Virus record (IMG/VR): IMGVR_UViG_3300013129_000027
Location: 1-25,228 of that record
Source: a virus
Length of the DNA: 25,228 nt
Strand: one strand, 5' to 3'
Under the pieces are notes generated by a model. It saw nothing but the letters and a program-made list of their open reading frames with translations. It ran no database searches and was not told the DNA's origin. The translations under genes were made by a program, and so were the position numbers. Of this stretch, positions 1-7,384 are shown one piece after another; position 1 is the stretch's first letter; every line of letters begins with the position of its first letter.

Positions 1-1
1 A

Positions 2-337
2 AAAGCTATGCTAAAAATTAGAGGAAGTCATCCTAATTTATCAACAGAGGAAAGATTACAAAGATCATTGCGTATGAAACAATACTGGATAGAGAACCAA
101 GAAGAAATGTTACAGGTAGCTTACAAAGCAAGTTTAGTGGCTGCTTCAAAACCTATCACTGAAAAACAGAAATTTGCACGAAGAAATAATATATTAATCG
201 CTCAATTAGCTCTTGGTGAAAAGAGACAAAATCATACTATTATTAATATTGAAGAAAAGGGAGTTGAAGACGTGTACGATTTAACTGTGGATGAATATAA
301 TAACTTTGCCCTATCTGCAGGAATTTTTGTACATAAT
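2..337 (+). mobile_element. Intein C-terminal part in the C1 peptidase (partial)
   Basis: The end shows intein blocks F and G: VYDLTVDEYNNFAL, then GIFVHN followed by Cys+1 (338-340). The final His-Asn and the nucleophile Cys are intact, so splicing looks competent. Upstream is a basic helical segment with a STEERLQRSLRMKQYW motif resembling the NUMOD-type DNA-binding segments of homing endonucleases. Block A, block B and any nuclease domain would lie before position 1. The other two inteins in this window carry similar basic repeats. Confidence 0.85.
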
Positions 338-628
338 TGTTTATATGGATATGATAGAATAGAAGGAATATTTTTAGGAGTAAATAGTTGGGGAACTAAA
401 TGGGGGGATAGTGGAAAGTATTTAATGCCATTTGAAGCAATTGATGTGTTTAAGGCAAAAGGTGGATATGATGGCCATTATATTACCTTTACTTCAATAA
501 TAGATCCAACTCCGCCAAATCCTCCAACTCCTTCTCCTTGTTTGCATGGAAATAATATTGCAAAATTTTTAAATATATTTTCGAAGGCAGCGAATAGAAA
601 AGGGCGTTTTTATTATTTAAATCCTTAA
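2..628 (+). CDS. Papain-family (C1) cysteine peptidase, 3' part, with intein C-terminal region
   Basis: The frame is open to the left edge, so the true start lies outside the window. The first 112 visible codons are the end of an intein; extein resumes at Cys 338-340 (CLYGYD) and continues to NSWGTKWGDSGKY, the papain-family motif holding the catalytic Asn (nt 383-385). In bacterial C1 peptidases the catalytic His sits in a HAVxxVGYD-type motif, so CLYGYD places the intein just after the His. The catalytic Cys and His would lie upstream. After the peptidase fold comes a Pro/Thr-rich linker (DPTPPNPPTPSP) and a basic tail ending GRFYYLNP. Its role is unknown: virion or prohead processing, host-directed proteolysis and lysis are all possible. 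Family assignment is strong, function is not. Confidence 0.8.
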   Translation, partial: KAMLKIRGSHPNLSTEERLQRSLRMKQYWIENQEEMLQVAYKASLVAASKPITEKQKFARRNNILIAQLALGEKRQNHTIINIEEKGVEDVYDLTVDEYNNFALSAGIFVHNCLYGYDRIEGIFLGVNSWGTKWGDSGKYLMPFEAIDVFKAKGGYDGHYITFTSIIDPTPPNPPTPSPCLHGNNIAKFLNIFSKAANRKGRFYYLNP

Positions 629-639
629 GGGGGGCTTAT

Positions 640-783
640 ATGCAGCTTGAATGTAAATATTGTGGTGCCCCATTAAAAACATCTTATAAGCGTCGTCGTA
701 GAAGGGAATTAATTAAAAGTCCTAGACCATGGAAGATGATTGTTTGCCGTCTTTGCGGTAAGAAGAATTTTATTAAACTTTAA
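640..783 (+). CDS. Small zinc-ribbon-like protein (47 aa)
   Basis: An ATG at 640 follows a strong ribosome binding site (AAGGGGGG at 627-634) and opens a 47-codon frame ending TAA at 781-783. The protein has two CxxC knuckles (CKYC near residues 5-8, CRLC near 36-39) around a run of five arginines, the pattern of a small treble-clef or zinc-ribbon nucleic-acid-binding protein. Its partner is unknown. It sits 11 bases after the peptidase gene and just before the replication genes. The frame is supported by the ribosome binding site, the paired cysteines and the tight spacing. Confidence 0.7.
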   Translation: MQLECKYCGAPLKTSYKRRRRRELIKSPRPWKMIVCRLCGKKNFIKL

Positions 784-784
784 C

Positions 785-793
785 TGGTATAAT
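785..793 (+). promoter_or_regulatory. Candidate extended -10 promoter element
   Basis: TGGTATAAT fits a sigma-70 extended -10 (TGnTATAAT) exactly. No convincing -35 is visible 17 bases upstream, as is usual for extended -10 promoters. Initiation 6-8 bases downstream would fall at about 800, on the ATG at 801, giving a nearly leaderless message for the helicase operon. In AT-rich DNA such matches also arise by chance. Confidence 0.3.
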
Positions 794-800
794 ATTGAAA

Positions 801-1244
801 ATGTCTCCATCAATATCTTTAAGGAACTACTGGATTTCGAGATATGAAGATAAGTTTAGTGAAAGATATAATAAGAGCAATCTCATTATTGAACTGTGTA
901 TGCTTAAAAGATTATTAAAGAATTTTGATTATTATTTAATTTTAGAAGCTATAGATCAATTTTTCTTTAATATTAAGAATAAGAAAGAACTAGCTTCAAT
1001 TAAGTTATTTGCCTCTAATAAATATTTTAATAGGAATTTTGAAAATTTAATTAAAAGCAAAGAAATTATCAAATATAAAAGATTAATTCTCTGGTATTCT
1101 GAAGAAAATCAAAAGAAAATTAGGTCATTGCTTCAACGTTACAATAATTATTTATATGCAATATCGTTAAGTGATGAAGACATCAATGAAAAATATAAAA
1201 TTATTGAAGAATTAAAAATGATACCAACAGAAAATAACATATAA
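801..1244 (+). CDS. Hypothetical protein upstream of the helicase
   Basis: A 147-residue Lys/Asn/Ile-rich, mostly helical protein that I do not recognise. The start may be ATG 801 or TTG 795; neither has a visible ribosome binding site, and an extended -10 element lies directly upstream. The stop at 1242-1244 abuts the helicase ATG at 1245, so the two are translationally coupled. That linkage suggests a helicase-loading or accessory role, but no motif proves it. It has one cysteine and no membrane segment. Confidence 0.65.
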   Translation: MSPSISLRNYWISRYEDKFSERYNKSNLIIELCMLKRLLKNFDYYLILEAIDQFFFNIKNKKELASIKLFASNKYFNRNFENLIKSKEIIKYKRLILWYSEENQKKIRSLLQRYNNYLYAISLSDEDINEKYKIIEELKMIPTENNI

Positions 1245-2459
1245 ATGCAACAAGACTTAGAACAAAGACTTATTTCATTAATAAAAGATAGCAAATCTTT
1301 TAGTGACATTTTAGTATTAGGTGTCGATTCAGAAGCTTTCATTGTTCATACGGAAGTATTTAATTATATTAAAAAATATTATAACAAATATAATTACATT
1401 CCAGCAAAGGCAATTATTCAATCAACATTTCCTGGGTTTTCTTTTGTAGATGATGTTCAAGATCATGAAATCAAATATCTTTGTGATGAATTAGTTAAGT
1501 CTAAAGTAAAAAGAGAAGCAATTTTTATAATTAATAATACTATTGACTTATTATCTATTGATACTTATGGAGCAATCGACTCAGCAATACATAAATTATC
1601 TAATATTAAAAAAGAAAGCCCTTCTTATTTAATTACTTTTACTGATGCAGATGCTTTAATTAGATACAATAAAGTTGCCGAAAATAAAGAAAAAGCTTCT
1701 AAAGGTCTTTCAGTAGGATTAAAAACAGGAATTAGTTTTCTTGATGAAAAATATTTGGGGTGGCAACTTGGAAACTTAATCGGCATAGTCGGTAGGCTTG
1801 GAGTTGGAAAATCCTGGATAGCAGAATATCTTGCTTGTCAAGTGTATGCTGTAGGAAAGAAAGTATTATTTTTATCTCCAGAATTGTCTGTTGATGAAGT
1901 TAATCTTAGGTGGGATACGATAATGGGAAAGATAAATGGATATACTTTTTTGAATGATGAATTACAAGTTGGTAGAATAAATTTGACTGAATATAGAGAA
2001 TGGTTAGAGAAAGTTTCTTCACGCAAAGATTGGCTAACTTTAGATACCTCTTCTGGAAAAAGTTTCACTATAGAAAGAATCTCTAGCTTAGTTAATGAAT
2101 TTTCTCCAGATTTACTCGTTGTGGATGGAATTGCTTTAATTGAAAATGGAGGAGAAAAGAGCTGGGAAAAGGTAATGAGTGTTAGTTATGGATTAAAGTC
2201 TATCGCACAGAATAATAAAATTGTTGTTATTGCTACATCTCAAGTGAATAGAGAAGCTAAAGATGAAATGCCTAGGCCAGATCAAATTAGTTATGGTGAT
2301 GCATTTGCACAAGCAGTAGATGATTTAATTGTGCTTCAACAAGATATAAATGAACCTAATATTAGATATGCTACAATACCGAAGCGTCGTACTGGTAAAG
2401 CAATAAATGAACGTTTAGTTATACAATTTGATGTAAATCGTGGAGTACTTTCAATGTAA
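1245..2459 (+). CDS. dnaB: DnaB-type replicative DNA helicase
   Basis: Hexameric 5'-3' helicase that unwinds the fork and recruits primase. The 404 residues split into a helical N-terminal domain (about 1-140) and a RecA-fold ATPase domain. Visible motifs: GLKTGISFLDEKYLGWQLGN entering the core (the DnaB TGF..LD...GGW region), Walker A GRLGVGKS at 183-190, Walker B LLVVDG near 290-295, and ATSQVNRE near 330-337, matching the DnaB SQLNR motif with its sensor Gln. The C-terminal KRRTGKA segment matches the arginine-finger/beta-hairpin region. It is slightly shorter than bacterial DnaB (about 450). Coupled to the gene before it and followed by the primase. Confidence 0.92.
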   Translation: MQQDLEQRLISLIKDSKSFSDILVLGVDSEAFIVHTEVFNYIKKYYNKYNYIPAKAIIQSTFPGFSFVDDVQDHEIKYLCDELVKSKVKREAIFIINNTIDLLSIDTYGAIDSAIHKLSNIKKESPSYLITFTDADALIRYNKVAENKEKASKGLSVGLKTGISFLDEKYLGWQLGNLIGIVGRLGVGKSWIAEYLACQVYAVGKKVLFLSPELSVDEVNLRWDTIMGKINGYTFLNDELQVGRINLTEYREWLEKVSSRKDWLTLDTSSGKSFTIERISSLVNEFSPDLLVVDGIALIENGGEKSWEKVMSVSYGLKSIAQNNKIVVIATSQVNREAKDEMPRPDQISYGDAFAQAVDDLIVLQQDINEPNIRYATIPKRRTGKAINERLVIQFDVNRGVLSM

Positions 2460-2462
2460 AAA

Positions 2463-2810
2463 ATGAAAAGACTTTATTATGGTATAAATGATTATCATAA
2501 AGAGGCCTCTATGATTATTGAACAAGGTCCTAGATGGGCATTTTTATTGGATGATATAATTTGCTTATTTTGTTTAATTGTTCCGCCAATTCCTTTCCCT
2601 AGAATATCTATGAAATTAAAAGATAAAGAAGATATTGCTTTTTTCGGAAATGAAAAAACGACATTAAAAGATTGGTATGGAGATTTATCTCAATGGTTTT
2701 GTATTAAATGCCATATGCCCGTTACAAGTTTTTGTTATAAAAAGATAAATGTGGGAATTGTTAAATTAGATTATGATGAATTAATGAATACGCTAAAAAA
2801 GTTTAACTAA
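2463..2810 (+). CDS. Hypothetical protein between helicase and primase
   Basis: A 115-residue protein starting three bases after the helicase stop. It contains the Cys pairs CLFC (about 34-37) and CIKC (about 79-82) with a further Cys near 90, so a structural zinc site is plausible. A hydrophobic stretch around residues 26-45 (LLDDIICLFCLIVPPIPF) is broken by charged residues and prolines and is probably not a membrane segment. I do not recognise the family. Position suggests a replication accessory protein. Confidence 0.65.
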   Translation: MKRLYYGINDYHKEASMIIEQGPRWAFLLDDIICLFCLIVPPIPFPRISMKLKDKEDIAFFGNEKTTLKDWYGDLSQWFCIKCHMPVTSFCYKKINVGIVKLDYDELMNTLKKFN

Positions 2811-2883
2811 TATAATGTGATTAAGTAATGAATATGGCTTAATTTGTAGAAATTATTGTTTTAGGGAAGAAAGGGGAAAGGTA
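2811..2883 (+). other. Leader region before the primase
   Basis: This 73-base gap holds a TATAAT hexamer at 2811-2816, without a good -35, and a strong ribosome binding site AAGGGG (2871-2876) seven bases before the TTG at 2884. It could carry a weak promoter for the primase. No hairpin or further gene is visible. Confidence 0.3.
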
Positions 2884-3186
2884 TTGGCTATAAAGCAATG
2901 TGTTGAACAAGATCAAAATATAATCAATAAAGTCTCTGAGCTTGGTATAAATATTTCAAAGATAAATGGCAGGGAAATTTGTGCTTTTTGACCAAAACAT
3001 GATGATACAAATCCAAGCTTCTTTTTTAATTTAGATACACAGAAGTTTCATTGTTTTGCTGGTTGTCTTAAAGGCAGAGGACTGCATCAATTAATATATC
3101 AGATTACTGGTATTAGCCAGGCAGGAAGAATTTGTCAGGAAGAACGACTTAAGAAATTTACTTTTAATAGGGAGTTTGATAAGAAA
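2884..3186 (+). pseudogene. N-terminal zinc-binding part of DnaG-type primase, interrupted by in-frame TGA
   Basis: A TTG at 2884 with ribosome binding site AAGGGG seven bases upstream opens the frame that continues through the primase gene below. The translation reads GREICAF, then TGA (2989-2991), then PKHDDTNPSFFFNLDTQKFH and CFAGCLKG. This is the CHC2 zinc-ribbon of DnaG primases (first ligand Cys at codon 33; Cys pair at codons 57 and 61; hallmark NPSF). The TGA is codon 36, at C+3, the position of the second zinc ligand (His or Cys in the family). Sequence on both sides is well conserved, so this is one ancestral gene. A nonsense mutation, an assembly error, or UGA readthrough would all explain it; TGA is an ordinary stop elsewhere in the window. 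Confidence 0.75.
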
Positions 3187-3753
3187 ATGCTTCCGACCAT
3201 ACCTATATTACCTTTAGCTATTGGAAATGACGGAGAAAAGTATTTAAGCTCAAGAAATTTTAATCAGGACTCTATACATAAATTTAAAATTAGATATTGG
3301 GCAGAAGAGAAAGCAATTGTAATTCCATTAGAAAATATTGGATATATTCTTAGATATATTGATAAAAATGCATTTAAAAAATATAAATATATTGCTGGAA
3401 CAAGGATTACCGATACATTATTTGGGTTAAGTTATCTTCCAAAAATTTTGACTAATATAATTCTTGTCGAAGGTTCATTAGATTGTATTTTTTTACATCA
3501 ATTGGGTTTTGAAAGTAGTTTAGCATTATTGCATTCAGATATTTCTAAGGAGCAAATAAAGAAATTAGGAGGTGTTACAGATTATGTATATATAATGATG
3601 GATGGAGATTTGATTGGAAGGCAAATAACAAAAAAGATTCAAAATGTATTAAAATTTAAGTTTATTGTAAAGGCATGTAATTTACCTGAAAATAAAGACC
3701 CAAATGAATTAACGAAGGAGGAAATAACAAAAATATTAAATGAAGCAAAATAA
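3187..3753 (+). CDS. dnaG: DnaG-type primase, TOPRIM catalytic part
   Basis: Synthesises RNA primers with the DnaB helicase. The 188 residues from ATG 3187 carry the TOPRIM fold: LVEGSLDCIFLHQLGF with the metal-binding Glu (about residues 93-108), then MMDGDLIGRQITKKI with the DxD pair (about 137-151). PENKDPNEL near the C-terminus matches the DnaG region that follows TOPRIM. It lacks the C-terminal helicase-binding domain of bacterial DnaG. An AGGGAG at 3169-3174 lies 12 bases before ATG 3187, so separate translation of the catalytic half downstream of the TGA is conceivable. The full frame would be 2884-3753 (289 residues if the TGA is decoded). Confidence 0.85.
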   Translation: MLPTIPILPLAIGNDGEKYLSSRNFNQDSIHKFKIRYWAEEKAIVIPLENIGYILRYIDKNAFKKYKYIAGTRITDTLFGLSYLPKILTNIILVEGSLDCIFLHQLGFESSLALLHSDISKEQIKKLGGVTDYVYIMMDGDLIGRQITKKIQNVLKFKFIVKACNLPENKDPNELTKEEITKILNEAK

Positions 3754-3940
3754 GATAGAACAATTAGGAAAGAAGCACGAATTGGAAATTGAGGCATTGC
3801 AAAATTCTTGTAAGCATAAAAAGCATCATCGAGTAGCATACATGTGGGCTCCGGGACATTTTGGAAACAATGTAGAGATGTGTGATGAATGTGGAAAAGT
3901 ATTGAAAAATTATAATAATGTAGGTATATCAATAAGATAA
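3740..3940 (+). CDS. Small zinc-binding protein (66 aa)
   Basis: Starts inside the last codons of the primase (14-base overlap), with AAGGAGGA further upstream near 3716. An acidic/basic helix (about 1-22) leads into CKHKKHH and then CDECGKVL, a Cys/His-rich zinc ribbon of the kind frequent in small phage proteins. Conserved-looking core YMWAPGHFGNNVEMCDECG. Function unknown; probably nucleic-acid or protein binding. Confidence 0.65.
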   Translation: MKQNKIEQLGKKHELEIEALQNSCKHKKHHRVAYMWAPGHFGNNVEMCDECGKVLKNYNNVGISIR

Positions 3941-3955
3941 AAAAGGGGAATAATA

Positions 3956-4150
3956 ATGCATTGGATAGTGAAAACAATTTATTTAAGTTTAGACGAAGCA
4001 AAAAAGTTAAATGCTGGAAAAGAACTTAATCTTGAGGATGGATGGGAGCCTTTTGCAATTGATTCTAGAGATGAAGTAATTAATAATAAAGAGCTATATT
4101 CTCTTCCTATAATTTGGTTGAAAAAATATGTAAAGATGAGGAAAAAATAA
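3956..4150 (+). CDS. Small hypothetical protein (64 aa)
   Basis: ATG 3956 follows the ribosome binding site AAGGGG (about 3942-3947). The product has no cysteines and no membrane segment; DGWEPFAID is its most distinctive stretch. It has the look of small single-domain phage proteins that contain a WEPF-type motif, but I do not recognise a named family. Lies between the zinc protein and the SSB gene. Confidence 0.6.
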   Translation: MHWIVKTIYLSLDEAKKLNAGKELNLEDGWEPFAIDSRDEVINNKELYSLPIIWLKKYVKMRKK

Positions 4151-4183
4151 ATAACTTAAAGATATAAAGGAGGTAAATAAAAT

Positions 4184-4912
4184 ATGTCAATTAAAGGATT
4201 AAAAGAAATTCAAGAAAAATCGGCTGAAGCGGCTGAATTAGCAAATCAAAATAGGTTTAAATATTTATATCTTGGTGATGGAGAAACAGCAAATATTAGG
4301 TTCATTGATGATGATGAAGTTCTTCAAACTAAAATACATGAGTATGAGGAATTAACTCCAATAGGCGGCATTAAGTATAGAAAAGCATATTGTATAAATG
4401 ACTTGACTGGAGCTCCTTGTAAATATTGTGCATCGGGGACTGTAAGAAGAAATGTATTTGTATTTCTAACTTATGTATATAATATTATACATAAGGTCCA
4501 AAATCCTGAATTAAATACAAATCCAGATGCTTTAAAATGGACGCCAATAAAACAAGGTAATCAGACTTTCTATAAGGAGGATGTTAATAATGTAAGAATA
4601 TTAAGATTGAAATGGGGCAAGGATTTTATTGTTAAAAACACAATTATGCAATTTATTAAGACTTATAATACTCTTTGTGACAGGGATTATGTTTTTGCCA
4701 GAACCGGAGTAAAGATTAACACTTCTTACACTTTTGTCCCAAAAGATGCTACTTCAACGCCGCAAGAAATCGTTGATGCTAAGAAAGACCTTCCACATAT
4801 AGATGAGATACTTACTAATACAAACTTGCAAAAACAGGCTAATAATAAAATACTGCCAGATAAAGAGGTGTCAAAATCAAGTTCTGATAAAGAGGTAGAG
4901 GATCTATTTTGA
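4184..4912 (+). CDS. ssb: Single-stranded DNA-binding protein, T4 gp32-like
   Basis: Coats ssDNA at the fork. Perfect ribosome binding site AAAGGAGGT (4167-4174) before ATG 4184 indicates high expression. Of 242 residues, the core holds a His/Cys zinc knuckle, H52, C70, C79 and C82 (CINDLTGAPCKYC), close to the H-C-C-C site of T4 gp32. The C-terminus is a Lys/Ser-rich linker ending EVEDLF, the acidic tip SSBs use to recruit partners. The gene ends with TGA, and the DLF terminus is sensible, so TGA is a real stop here. Next to helicase and primase, as expected for a replisome operon. Confidence 0.8.
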   Translation: MSIKGLKEIQEKSAEAAELANQNRFKYLYLGDGETANIRFIDDDEVLQTKIHEYEELTPIGGIKYRKAYCINDLTGAPCKYCASGTVRRNVFVFLTYVYNIIHKVQNPELNTNPDALKWTPIKQGNQTFYKEDVNNVRILRLKWGKDFIVKNTIMQFIKTYNTLCDRDYVFARTGVKINTSYTFVPKDATSTPQEIVDAKKDLPHIDEILTNTNLQKQANNKILPDKEVSKSSSDKEVEDLF

Positions 4913-4978
4913 TTAAAGCAATAATAAGACTTAATAATCAATAGCAGAAATTATAGAATAAAAGGAGAGATAATCAAT

Positions 4979-5320
4979 ATGGCTAAAGTTGGGGCAAAAA
5001 TTGGATTTACATTAAAACTTAGTAAAGAATCTCAGTTTGAATTTATTCGTCCTGAAATAGAAATTTCTGAGATTGATACTGAAGGAAATGTCAAAATACA
5101 ATTGGATTTAGCTGAAGCTGCGTTAAAAGAAACTTGGAATAAAGTGACAGACATAAGTAGTGAAGAGATTTTATCGCATATGAGGGATGTAGATCAAGAA
5201 CTTCAATTACAACTTCAGAAGAAATTCAGAAAAATTGATGCTGAGATTGATGCATTAAAGACTCAACTATTTGAGTTTGATAAAAAGACGGAGAAGAAAA
5301 TTATAAGAGATAATAAATAA
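4979..5320 (+). CDS. Conserved-looking phage protein with C-terminal coiled coil
   Basis: ATG 4979 follows AAAGGAGAG (4961-4969). The 113-residue product has a beta-rich N-terminal half (IGFTLKLSKESQFEFIRPEI) and a helical, probably coiled-coil C-terminal half (LQLQLQKKFRKIDAEIDAL). Similar small proteins with an N-terminal GxTLxLxxxEFxRxxxxIE pattern are often found beside phage SSB or replication genes, but no function is established that I can name. Inferred replication-associated. Confidence 0.6.
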   Translation: MAKVGAKIGFTLKLSKESQFEFIRPEIEISEIDTEGNVKIQLDLAEAALKETWNKVTDISSEEILSHMRDVDQELQLQLQKKFRKIDAEIDALKTQLFEFDKKTEKKIIRDNK

Positions 5321-5339
5321 CAGAAGAAAGGAATAAATA

Positions 5340-5681
5340 ATGGAAAAAGATTTAATTCAAGCACAGAAAGAATTAATAAATAAATATTGGCCTCAAATTT
5401 TAGATGAGAATAAGAAATTAGAGAGCACAAATATGATGATTCATGCTATAATAAAAGAACTTTCTGAATTATCTGATGGTTATTCTTGTTTTCCTTGGAG
5501 TAAACCTAAAAATATAAATAAAAAATATATGCTTGAGGAGATAACAGACATTTTTCATTTTGTTCTTGAATTATATATCATTTGGGGAGTAACCACATTT
5601 GAGGAAGTTTTTGATTTATATTTAAAGAAAAGAAGCAAAAACATCAATCGTGGTAAAATACATTTACATTTTTCTAATTAA
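5340..5681 (+). CDS. All-alpha NTP pyrophosphatase, dimeric dUTPase/dCTPase-like
   Basis: Hydrolyses a (d)NTP to (d)NMP plus pyrophosphate. The MazG/dimeric dUTPase signature is visible: E40-x2-E43 (IIKELSEL), an aromatic Trp segment (CFPWSK), E67-x2-D70 (EEITDIFHF) and the basic K100-N101-x2-R104 motif, all within 113 residues. The metal-binding acidic residues are complete. T4 gp56, a dCTPase-dUTPase, belongs to this all-alpha group, so dUTP, dCTP or both could be substrates. Either makes sense next to a TS/dCMP-hydroxymethylase homologue: it keeps U (or unmodified C) out of phage DNA and supplies dNMP. Ribosome binding site AAAGGA (5327-5332). Confidence 0.7.
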   Translation: MEKDLIQAQKELINKYWPQILDENKKLESTNMMIHAIIKELSELSDGYSCFPWSKPKNINKKYMLEEITDIFHFVLELYIIWGVTTFEEVFDLYLKKRSKNINRGKIHLHFSN

Positions 5682-5692
5682 AAAGGAGGAAT

Positions 5693-6433
5693 ATGCATAT
5701 ACATATTATAGGTAATAAGGGAATTGTTGGTTCAGCGAATGAAAAGACTTTATTAATGAGTAAACAACATGAGATTACGGGCAGCGATAAAAATGAAGAA
5801 TTATATAAGGAAGCAGACATTTTTCTTATTTGTGTTCCAGAACAAGCTATTCTGTCTGTCCTGAAGAAAGTACATAATCTCAAAGGATTGCCTGTTATTA
5901 GAAGTACAGTCCGCCCTGATATTATACAATCTATAAAACAAGTATATATCAAACATTTTTGTATTAATCCAGAATTTCTTAAGGCTCATACCGCTTTTTG
6001 GGATTGTTATTTTCCAAAAGGTTTAATTATTGGAGATTGCTGTGAAGAACATGGTAAATTGGTTGAGAAGATGTGGGGATTTATTAGAGCCCCTATATAT
6101 CATGTTACTCAAGAAGAGGCTTCTATAATAAAACTTTCCTCTAATAATTATGCGGCAATGTTAATTAGTTTTTGGAATAATCTGAAAATAGTTTGTGATA
6201 AATTGAATATTAATATTAATGATGTGAGTCGTATTTTGCCTTTAATTGATGAGCGGGTTAGTAAGTATGGGACATTGGCTGGGGCGGCGTATGGAGGGAC
6301 TTGTTTGCCTAAAGATGTTAAGCAATTTATTAATATGTGTAAAAATTTAGAGTTAAATACTGATTTATTTGAGGCTGTTGAAGGAATAAATTCCTGGTAT
6401 AAAGAATCCACTATTTCACGTGGAGGATTATAA
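5693..6433 (+). CDS. Short UDP-glucose 6-dehydrogenase-like protein
   Basis: NAD-dependent nucleotide-sugar dehydrogenase family (UDP-glucose to UDP-glucuronate). Visible: Rossmann start IIGNKGIVGSA (5-15), INPEFLKA (91-98), the E-x4-K-x3-N helix EASIIKLSSNNYAA (K147, N151), and the catalytic GGTCLPKD (Cys204, Lys207, Asp208). Only 246 residues: families of about 400 or more end in a separate UDP-binding domain, which is absent here, with a clean stop followed by the next start. Catalytic residues are intact, so it may be a compact phage enzyme rather than a decayed gene. It precedes an SDR gene, as in UDP-glucuronate to UDP-xylose routes. Ribosome binding site AAAAGGAGGA (5681-5690). Confidence 0.8.
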   Translation: MHIHIIGNKGIVGSANEKTLLMSKQHEITGSDKNEELYKEADIFLICVPEQAILSVLKKVHNLKGLPVIRSTVRPDIIQSIKQVYIKHFCINPEFLKAHTAFWDCYFPKGLIIGDCCEEHGKLVEKMWGFIRAPIYHVTQEEASIIKLSSNNYAAMLISFWNNLKIVCDKLNININDVSRILPLIDERVSKYGTLAGAAYGGTCLPKDVKQFINMCKNLELNTDLFEAVEGINSWYKESTISRGGL

Positions 6434-6436
6434 TTA

Positions 6437-7384
6437 ATGGAAGTTTTATTAATTGGAGGTAGTGGATTCATTGGAAAATATTGTGTCAATAATTTATTAG
6501 CTCATGGACATAATGTAACTAATATTGATGTAGTTGAATATAAGCCCTTAATTAATCTTGATAAATATACTTATTTTAAGAAAGATATTAAGGATGAAAT
6601 CCTTTATGCTTTTGAAAATAAAGAAGTAGTGATTAATTTTGCAGCGCTTTTAGGTGGAATAAATTATTTTCATAAATATCCAGCAAAATTATTATTAGAA
6701 AATGAATTAATATGCGCTTCAGTTTTTGAACAGTCCTATTCAGCATATAAAAAGGGATTATTAAAAAAGATAATTCAACTATCCTCAAGCATGGTGTTTG
6801 AAAATGTAAATGTCTATCCTTCATTAGAGTCAGATTTACATTTCATTCCTTCACCTTCTTCAGTTTATGGTTTTCAGAAATTGATGTGTGAATATTGGTG
6901 TAAGGCATATAATGAGGAATATGGATTGCCATATATAATTGTGAGACCTTTTAATGCTATGGGGATTGGTGAAGATCCATCTAAGGATTCGCATGTGATT
7001 CCACAATTAATATATAAAGTGTTAAAAGGGCAATATCCATTAGAATTAATTGGTAATGGAAGTCAAATAAGAGTTTATACACATGCGGCTGATATAGCTG
7101 AGGCAATAAGATTAATTATAGAAAGTGATATTAAAAATATTGATTTTAATATTTCTAATGAGAAGAATCAAATAACTGTTTTAGAATTGGCAAAATTAAT
7201 ATGGAGTAAGATATGCCCTGAAAAAGAATTTAAGTATGTTGAATTACCTGACTTAAAGTATGATGTTCAAAAGAGAATTGGCTCTAGTGTACGGATTAAA
7301 GAACTTCTTAATTGGGAACCAAAAATTTTATTAGATAATGCTTTGGATGAAATAATTGAAGATATGAAAAAATGGGTAAAATAA
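6437..7384 (+). CDS. Extended SDR nucleotide-sugar epimerase/decarboxylase
   Basis: NAD-dependent epimerase/dehydratase family, 315 residues, normal length. Rossmann GGSGFIG at 7-13, FAALLGG (68-74), active-site Ser cluster at 116-118 and catalytic Y144-x3-K148 (VYGFQK), then VRPFNAMGIGE, the usual substrate-domain motif. Substrate cannot be read from sequence; UDP-glucuronate decarboxylase, UDP-xylose/UDP-arabinose 4-epimerase and GalE-type activity are all possible. Starts 3 bases after the dehydrogenase with GGAGGA at 6422-6427, so the two probably act in sequence. Its end overlaps the kinase gene by 13 bases. Confidence 0.85.
   Translation: MEVLLIGGSGFIGKYCVNNLLAHGHNVTNIDVVEYKPLINLDKYTYFKKDIKDEILYAFENKEVVINFAALLGGINYFHKYPAKLLLENELICASVFEQSYSAYKKGLLKKIIQLSSSMVFENVNVYPSLESDLHFIPSPSSVYGFQKLMCEYWCKAYNEEYGLPYIIVRPFNAMGIGEDPSKDSHVIPQLIYKVLKGQYPLELIGNGSQIRVYTHAADIAEAIRLIIESDIKNIDFNISNEKNQITVLELAKLIWSKICPEKEFKYVELPDLKYDVQKRIGSSVRIKELLNWEPKILLDNALDEIIEDMKKWVK

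Noticed and set aside
2989-3035. Selenocysteine insertion at the primase TGA
   Set aside because: No convincing bacterial SECIS stem-loop is visible in the bases directly downstream, and no selenoprotein genes are present. Kept only as a minor option.
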